Part shown: one piece after another, positions 59,639 to 64,000 of the stretch
How the letters are laid out: each line of letters opens with the position of its first letter
Numbering within the stretch: the first letter of the stretch is position 1
Assembly: GCF_900099965.1 (NCBI RefSeq)
Contig: NZ_FNDJ01000042.1
Location: 1 to 64,000 of the forward strand
Direction of reading: 5' to 3'
Source: Nonomuraea jiangxiensis
GTDB taxonomy: Bacteria; Actinomycetota; Actinomycetes; Streptosporangiales; Streptosporangiaceae
DNA length: 64,000 nucleotides
Notes under the pieces: model-generated
What the model was told of the DNA's origin: nothing
The model's database searches: none
The model's input: only the letters and a program-made list of their open reading frames with translations
Translations under genes and position numbers: made by a program

Positions 59639-61435
59639 ATGAACACGGCCGCGCACCACGACTGGCAGGACCGCATCGGCCAGGCGTCCGGCGAGCCGGC
59701 CGCGGCCTCGCGGCCCGGCCTGGAGGCCCCCACCGGCCTCAGGGCGGTTCCGGGGGTCGGCCAGGTGACGCTGACGTGGGACCCGGTTCCCGGTGCCATC
59801 GGCTACCTGGTGCATCGGGACGGCGCGCCGGCCGCGCAGCCGGACGTGGACGTGCCCGCGGTGCCGTCCTGCCGGTTCGTGGACACCGGGCACGGGGCGG
59901 CGGCCTACTCGGTGGCCGCCGTCTCGGCCATGGACCACGTGGGCCCCCTGTCCCCGGAGGTGCACGCGGAGCCGCTGCCCGCCGCTCCGGGGGCCCCGGC
60001 GTCGTCGGTGTCCGTCCGGGTGGACGCCCGCCGGGTCACCGGCGAGCCGGCGCGGCCGTGGGCGTACATGGTGGGGTCCGAGCACCTGTCCCACCTGCTG
60101 AGCACGGACGAGACCGGCGGGCGGCCCATCGGCGAGGAGCTGGCAGGGGCGCTGCGGATCGTGCGCGACGAGCTCGGCGTCCAGACCGTCAGGGCGCACG
60201 CCATCCTCTGCGACGACCTGGGCGTCTACAAGGAGGTCGACGGGCGGGCCGTCCACGACTTCAGCCGGGTGGACGAGGTCTACGACACGGTGGTGGCCCT
60301 CGGGCTGCGGCCGATCGTGGAGCTCAGCTACATGCCACGCGACCTGGCCGCCGACCCCACGAAAACCGTCTTCGGCTACGGGGCTATCGTCTCGCCGCCG
60401 AAGGACTTCGAGGCCTGGAGCGACCTGGTCAGGGCGCTGGTCGAGCACCTGGCGGACAGGTACGGCATCCAGGAGCTGATCGACCACTGGGCCTTCGAGG
60501 TCTGGAACGAACCCAACCTTGCCGTCTTCTGGTCGGGCACGCCCGAGGAGTACTTCCTGCTCTATGACGTCACCGCCGCCGCCGTGAAGTACGTCCACCC
60601 GGACCTGCGCGTCGGCGGCCCCGCCTCGGCCGCGAACGGCTGGGTCGAGGAGCTGCTCGCCCACGTGGCGGAGTCGGGCGCCGCGCTCGACTTCCTGTCC
60701 ACCCACACCTACGGCAACGCGCCGCTCGACTGGCGTCCCGCCTTGGCCCGGTACGGGATGGACGTGCCCGTCTGGTGGACGGAGTGGGGTCCCACGCCGA
60801 CCCACTTCCACGGCGTCGGTGACGGGCCCTTCGGGGCGTCGTTCCTGCTGCACGGCATGAAGTCGGCGGCCGGCCGGATCGCCGCGCTGTCGCACTGGGT
60901 GGCCTCCGACCACTTCGAGGAGCTGGGCCGGCCGCCGCGGCTGTTCCACGGCGGGTTCGGCCTGCTGACCGTCGGCAACCTGCGCAAGCCCCGCTTCCAC
61001 GCCCTCACCCTGGCGGCCCGGCTGGGCGACGCCGAGCTGGCCGCCACCCTCGACGGCGACGTAGGCGGCGTCGAGGTGTGGGCGGCCCGGCACGACGACG
61101 GCCGGATCGGCGTACTGGTCTGGAACGGCACCCTCAACCACGCCCAGGCCGCCGGTGCGCCCGAGCTGGCGCGTACGGTCACGCTGACCGTCGACGGACT
61201 GGACGGCGCCCGCACGCTCACCCATCACCGCATCGACGCGGGCCACTCCAACGTGGAGGCGGCCTGGCAGTCGATGGGCGGCGGCGACTGGCCGGCGGGC
61301 GAGCAGTGGGACGAGCTGCGCGCCGGCAACACGCTGGAGGAGCTGGCCCCCGCGCGCAGGGTCGAGGGCGGCACCGTCACGCTGGAGTTCGAGCTGCCCA
61401 TGCCGGGCGTCTCCTTCATCGAGCTGACACCCTAG
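59639..61435 (+). CDS. GH39-like glycoside hydrolase with N-terminal fibronectin III domain
   Basis: 598 aa from ATG 59639, AAAGGAAG upstream. Residues about 25-120 look like a fibronectin type III domain (PTGLRAVPGVGQVTLTWDPV). The catalytic barrel has acid/base Glu291 in EVWNEPN and nucleophile Glu382 in WWTEWGP, as in GH39 beta-xylosidases and relatives. No signal peptide, so it probably works inside the cell on the imported oligosaccharide. Last gene before a clear terminator. Confidence 0.88.
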   Translation: MNTAAHHDWQDRIGQASGEPAAASRPGLEAPTGLRAVPGVGQVTLTWDPVPGAIGYLVHRDGAPAAQPDVDVPAVPSCRFVDTGHGAAAYSVAAVSAMDHVGPLSPEVHAEPLPAAPGAPASSVSVRVDARRVTGEPARPWAYMVGSEHLSHLLSTDETGGRPIGEELAGALRIVRDELGVQTVRAHAILCDDLGVYKEVDGRAVHDFSRVDEVYDTVVALGLRPIVELSYMPRDLAADPTKTVFGYGAIVSPPKDFEAWSDLVRALVEHLADRYGIQELIDHWAFEVWNEPNLAVFWSGTPEEYFLLYDVTAAAVKYVHPDLRVGGPASAANGWVEELLAHVAESGAALDFLSTHTYGNAPLDWRPALARYGMDVPVWWTEWGPTPTHFHGVGDGPFGASFLLHGMKSAAGRIAALSHWVASDHFEELGRPPRLFHGGFGLLTVGNLRKPRFHALTLAARLGDAELAATLDGDVGGVEVWAARHDDGRIGVLVWNGTLNHAQAAGAPELARTVTLTVDGLDGARTLTHHRIDAGHSNVEAAWQSMGGGDWPAGEQWDELRAGNTLEELAPARRVEGGTVTLEFELPMPGVSFIELTP

Positions 61436-61447
61436 CCGCCGCTCGTG

Positions 61448-61482
61448 AGCCCGCCGACCGCGCTTCGCGTCGGCGGGCTTTT
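61448..61482 (+). terminator. Intrinsic terminator after the glycan operon
   Basis: AGCCCGCCGAC pairs perfectly with GTCGGCGGGCT (11 bp) around a 10-nt loop, followed by TTTT. It starts 13 nt after the GH39 stop. The best terminator in the window. Confidence 0.9.
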
Positions 61483-61506
61483 CGGTTTCAGGAAGGTTTC
61501 GAACTC

Positions 61507-61565
61507 TTGACAGGGGGATGGCCACGCCTCAGTATCTTCACCACTAACTTTATTCCTAAAGAAAG
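61507..61565 (+). promoter_or_regulatory. Promoter and ROK operator candidate
   Basis: TTGACA (61507-61512) and CAGTAT (61530-61535) are 17 bp apart, fitting -35 and -10 boxes. ACTTTATTCCTAAAGAAAGT at 61546-61565, containing CTTTA-TTCC-TAAAG, is an AT-rich inverted repeat of the kind bound by ROK/NagC-like regulators, placed at or after the start point and just before the ROK gene. Confidence 0.6.
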
Positions 61566-61573
61566 TCCCTCAT

Positions 61574-62824
61574 ATGGCAGGCACGGACCGCGGCGACCTC
61601 ACCAGGACGGCGATCCTCGCCCTCCTGGGCACGGTCGGCCCGCTGAGCCGCAGCGAGATCGCCCGCGAGCTGGATCTCAGCCCGGCCACCGTCACGCAGC
61701 TCACCAAGGAGCTCATCGGGCACGGGATGCTGGAGGAGCTGGACCTGAAGCCGTCCCGCGGCGGCCGTCCGGCCCAGCGGCTCGGGCTGGTGGGCAGCGC
61801 CGGGCGGGCGCTCGGGGTGAAGGTGACGGCCGACCACCTGGTGCTGGTGGACGTACGGCTCGACGGCGAGGTGCTCGGCTCCTGGGAAAGACCCCACGAC
61901 CCGGCGGCCCCGGACGCGCTGGAGCACCTGGCGGACGCGGTGGAGTCCGTGGTCCGCGAGATCTCCGGGGTGCCGCCGCTGCTGGGCGTCGGGGTCGGGG
62001 TGCCGGGCAGCGTGGACGACCAGGCCGTCGGCACCGTCAACGCGCCGACGCTCGGCTGGCAGGCCATGCCGGTGGGTGAGCGGCTGCGTCGCCGGCTCAA
62101 CCTGCCCGTCCTGGTCGAGAACGACGTGAACGCGCTGGCCGCGGCCGAGCGCCTGTACGGCCGGGGGCGTACGCACAGTGACTTCCTCGTGCTGACGATC
62201 GGGCGCGGCGTCGGCGCGGCGATCGTCGCGGACGGCCGGGTCTACCGGGGTGCGCGGGGCGGCGCGGGCGAGTTCGGGCACCTGCCGGTGGACCCCGAGG
62301 GGCCGACCTGCGGGTGCGGCGCCCGGGGGTGCCTGGAGGCGTTCGTCGGCTCGGCCGGGCTGCTGGCCACCGCCCGCGCCAGGCACGCCCAGGCTCAGGG
62401 GGGCGGCCGGCCGGGCGCGGACCCGGCTCAGGCGGACGCGCGTGACCCGCTCGGCGCGGTGGCCGCGCTCGGGCGGGCGGCGGCGGGCGGTGACGTGGTC
62501 GCCCGGGAGGTGTTCGCCGAGGCCGGGGCGATCCTGGGCCGCGCCACGGCGGGGCTGATCAACGTGGTGGACCCGGAGGTCGTGGTGGTGCTCGGCGAGG
62601 GCACGGCCGACTGGCCGCTGTGGCGCACCGGTTTCGAGCCGGCCCTGCGCGCGCAGTTGTACCCGGGGCGGCGCGACATCTCCGTCGAGGTGGAGAGCTG
62701 GGACGACACGAGCTGGGCGCAGGGGGCGGCGGCCCTCGTGCTGGCCACCCCGTTCGACTCCGCCGGAGCGGCGGGCGAGCAGGGCCGCCTGGTCCGCGCC
62801 CGCCTGATCGGAGCCCCCTCATGA
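61574..62824 (+). CDS. ROK-family transcriptional regulator
   Basis: 416 aa. Winged helix LSRSEIARELDLSPATVTQL; ATPase/sugar kinase fold with GVGVGVPGSVD, VENDVNALAAAERLYGRG, and the zinc motif CGCGARGCLEAF with GEFGHLPVD. A sugar or sugar derivative is the likely effector. Heads the second sugar-importer operon. Its C-terminal end runs into a 15-bp repeat array. An Ala/Gln-rich insert (RHAQAQGGGRPGADPAQADA) lies in the kinase domain. Confidence 0.94.
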   Translation: MAGTDRGDLTRTAILALLGTVGPLSRSEIARELDLSPATVTQLTKELIGHGMLEELDLKPSRGGRPAQRLGLVGSAGRALGVKVTADHLVLVDVRLDGEVLGSWERPHDPAAPDALEHLADAVESVVREISGVPPLLGVGVGVPGSVDDQAVGTVNAPTLGWQAMPVGERLRRRLNLPVLVENDVNALAAAERLYGRGRTHSDFLVLTIGRGVGAAIVADGRVYRGARGGAGEFGHLPVDPEGPTCGCGARGCLEAFVGSAGLLATARARHAQAQGGGRPGADPAQADARDPLGAVAALGRAAAGGDVVAREVFAEAGAILGRATAGLINVVDPEVVVVLGEGTADWPLWRTGFEPALRAQLYPGRRDISVEVESWDDTSWAQGAAALVLATPFDSAGAAGEQGRLVRARLIGAPS

Positions 62825-62904
62825 GCGCCCGCCCGATCCTCGACCGCCCGATCCTCGACCGTCCGATCCTCGCCCGCCTGATCCTCGCCCGCCTGATCGG
62901 GGCC
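62801..62904. repeat. 15-bp repeat array between ROK and permease genes
   Basis: Five tandem units of 15 bp run from 62830 to 62904 (first two identical, CGCCCGATCCTCGAC; then CGTCCGATCCTCGCC, CGCCTGATCCTCGCC, CGCCTGATCGGGGCC). A further unit, CGCCTGATCGGAGCC, lies at 62801-62815 inside the ROK end and is followed by the same CTCATGAGCG junction as the last unit, so the segment arose by duplication of that junction. Confidence 0.9.
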
Positions 62905-62913
62905 GGCTCATGA
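62821..62913 (+). CDS. Repeat-encoded 30-aa ORF (RPILD/ARLIL repeats)
   Basis: ATG at 62821 overlaps the ROK stop (ATGA) and the TGA at 62911-62913 overlaps the permease ATG at 62910, so a ribosome could pass through by coupling. It encodes five-residue repeats (RPILD, RPILD, RPILA, RLILA, RLIGA). Probably a by-product of repeat expansion rather than a functional protein. Confidence 0.4.
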   Translation: MSARPILDRPILDRPILARLILARLIGAGS

Positions 62914-63851
62914 GCGTCCGGGAGGCCCTGCCCGATGCGCCGCCCCGGGCGCCCGTCACCCACGCGCGCCCGAAGCGGCGCGGCGGGTGGCGCTACGCCG
63001 GCACGGTCGCGCTGTTCCTGCTGCCGAGCCTGGTGCCGCTGGTCCTCTACACGCTGATCCCGATGGTCGGCTCCTTCTGGACCAGCCTGCACGAGTGGGA
63101 CCTCATCACCGAGATGCGCTGGGTGGGCCTCGGCAACTACGTCGAGCTCATCGGCGACCCCGACACCCGGGCCGCGTTCCTGCACACGCTGTACTTCATC
63201 GCCGGTTACCTGCCGCTGGTCTACCTCGGCGGCCTGGGCCTCGCGGTGCTGCTCAACCGGGCGATGCCCGCACGCGGCCTGCTGCGCGGCGTCTACTTCC
63301 TGCCCGTGATCACGAGCTGGGTGGTCGTCGCGCTGATGTGGAAGTGGCTGCTCAACCCGGCCAGCGGCATCGTCAACTGGGCGCTCGGCCTGGTGGGCGT
63401 GAGCGGGCCCGGCTGGTGGACCGACCCCGACTGGGCGATGCCGTCGATCATCCTCGCCTCGGCCTGGAAGGACCTGGGGTTCGTAATGATCATCCTGCTG
63501 GCCGGGCTGCAGGCGATCCCCCGGGAGTACCAGGAGGCCGCCATGGTGGACGGCGCGACGGCCTGGCGCAGGTTCCGGCACATCACGCTGCCGCTGCTGT
63601 CGCCCTCGACGTTCTTCGTGGTGGTGATCTCGCTGATCAACGGCTTCCAGGTGTTCGACCAGGTCCAGATCATGACGGGCGGCGGGCCGGGGGGCGCGAC
63701 GCAGGTGGTGGTCTCGCAGATCTACGACCTCACCTTCCGCTACGGCCGGGCCGGTGCCGCCTCGGCGCTGTCGTGGCTGCTGTTCGCGCTCGTGCTCCTG
63801 GTCACGATCGTGCAGATCCGGGGCCAGAGGCGGTGGGTGACCTATGGGTGA
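62910..63851 (+). CDS. Sugar ABC importer permease (MalF/UgpA-like), second system
   Basis: 313 aa from ATG 62910. Soluble N-terminus of about 28 residues, six membrane segments, EAA loop EYQEAAMVDGATAWRRFRHI, and MTGGGPGGATQVVVSQIYDL as in the family. Belongs with the permease that follows; the binding protein of this system is outside the window. Confidence 0.92.
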   Translation: MSVREALPDAPPRAPVTHARPKRRGGWRYAGTVALFLLPSLVPLVLYTLIPMVGSFWTSLHEWDLITEMRWVGLGNYVELIGDPDTRAAFLHTLYFIAGYLPLVYLGGLGLAVLLNRAMPARGLLRGVYFLPVITSWVVVALMWKWLLNPASGIVNWALGLVGVSGPGWWTDPDWAMPSIILASAWKDLGFVMIILLAGLQAIPREYQEAAMVDGATAWRRFRHITLPLLSPSTFFVVVISLINGFQVFDQVQIMTGGGPGGATQVVVSQIYDLTFRYGRAGAASALSWLLFALVLLVTIVQIRGQRRWVTYG

Positions 63852-64000
63852 GCCGCGAGGACGGATCAGGAGCGAGGCGAGGACCTCCACCCGAGCCCTC
63901 TGGGCGAAGCCCCGCCGGATGGCGCGCTACGCCGTGGTGGGTCTCGGCGCGCTGGCGATGTTGTTCCCGTTCGCCTGGGCGGTGATCACTTCGATCACGC
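63844..64000 (+). CDS. Sugar ABC importer permease (MalG-like), 3' end cut by the window
   Basis: ATG at 63844 overlaps the previous stop by 8 bp. The 52 visible codons give a basic N-terminus (MGEPRGRIRSEARTSTRALW) and the first membrane segment (YAVVGLGALAMLFPFAWAVI), as expected for the second permease of the pair. Confidence 0.8.
   Translation, partial: MGEPRGRIRSEARTSTRALWAKPRRMARYAVVGLGALAMLFPFAWAVITSIT

Noticed and set aside
59504..61525. 673-codon open frame antisense to the GH39 gene
   Set aside because: Low-complexity Arg/Gly/Val product without motifs; the plus strand has both catalytic Glu motifs.

Overview
This window is high-GC actinomycete DNA: third-codon positions are strongly G/C, GTG/TTG starts and 4-bp ATGA/GTGA overlaps are common, and the regulators are of actinobacterial type (AfsR-like, FadR-type GntR, ROK, HxlR). 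The enzyme mix suggests a soil, spore-forming order such as Streptosporangiales or Streptomycetales, but the genus is a guess.

Region 1 (1-9104) is the right end of a nonribosomal peptide cluster. It has two NRPS proteins, each with a serine-type adenylation domain, the second ending in an unusual Cys-type thioesterase, then an MFS exporter and a TauD/SyrP-like Fe(II)/2-oxoglutarate dioxygenase, all coupled on the + strand. Region 2 (9105-14813) holds a GNAT acetyltransferase, an OmpA-domain lipoprotein, a 43-bp tandem repeat and a large AfsR-like regulator.

Region 3 (14879-41578) is a catabolic island bracketed by two paralogous FadR-type GntR repressors. It contains an EutA homologue fused by overlap to a bicupin gene, a second bicupin, two MFS transporters, a four-gene ABC importer with two substrate-binding lipoproteins, a three-part Rieske oxygenase system (oxygenase, ferredoxin, distant reductase), two 4,5-dihydroxyphthalate-decarboxylase-like proteins, a class II aldolase/decarboxylase, LigJ-like 4-oxalomesaconate hydratase, LigK-like aldolase, a zinc alcohol dehydrogenase, RpiB, a PanB-like enzyme and an unusual alpha/beta hydrolase. 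Repeated sequences close to the GntR consensus TNGTNNNACNA sit at almost every promoter, so the island looks like one regulon for uptake and breakdown of an aromatic (di)carboxylate to pyruvate and oxaloacetate through the oxalomesaconate route.

Region 4 (41778-48895) is a set of small regulator/oxidoreductase pairs (TetR with quinone oxidoreductase and a PPOX protein; HxlR with a PPOX protein; AraC with an NmrA-like protein; a second AraC) plus one uncharacterised protein. Region 5 (49055-53836) is a three-gene overlapping unit: a Cys-rich small protein, a membrane protein and a 1164-aa TPR-CHAT protease-like protein, a candidate conflict or signalling system.

Region 6 (54027-64000) is carbohydrate use: a LacI regulator with paired operators, a sugar ABC importer without its own ATPase, a glucoamylase-like GH144-type hydrolase and a GH39 hydrolase, ended by a clear terminator; then a ROK regulator followed by a second sugar ABC permease pair that runs off the end of the window.
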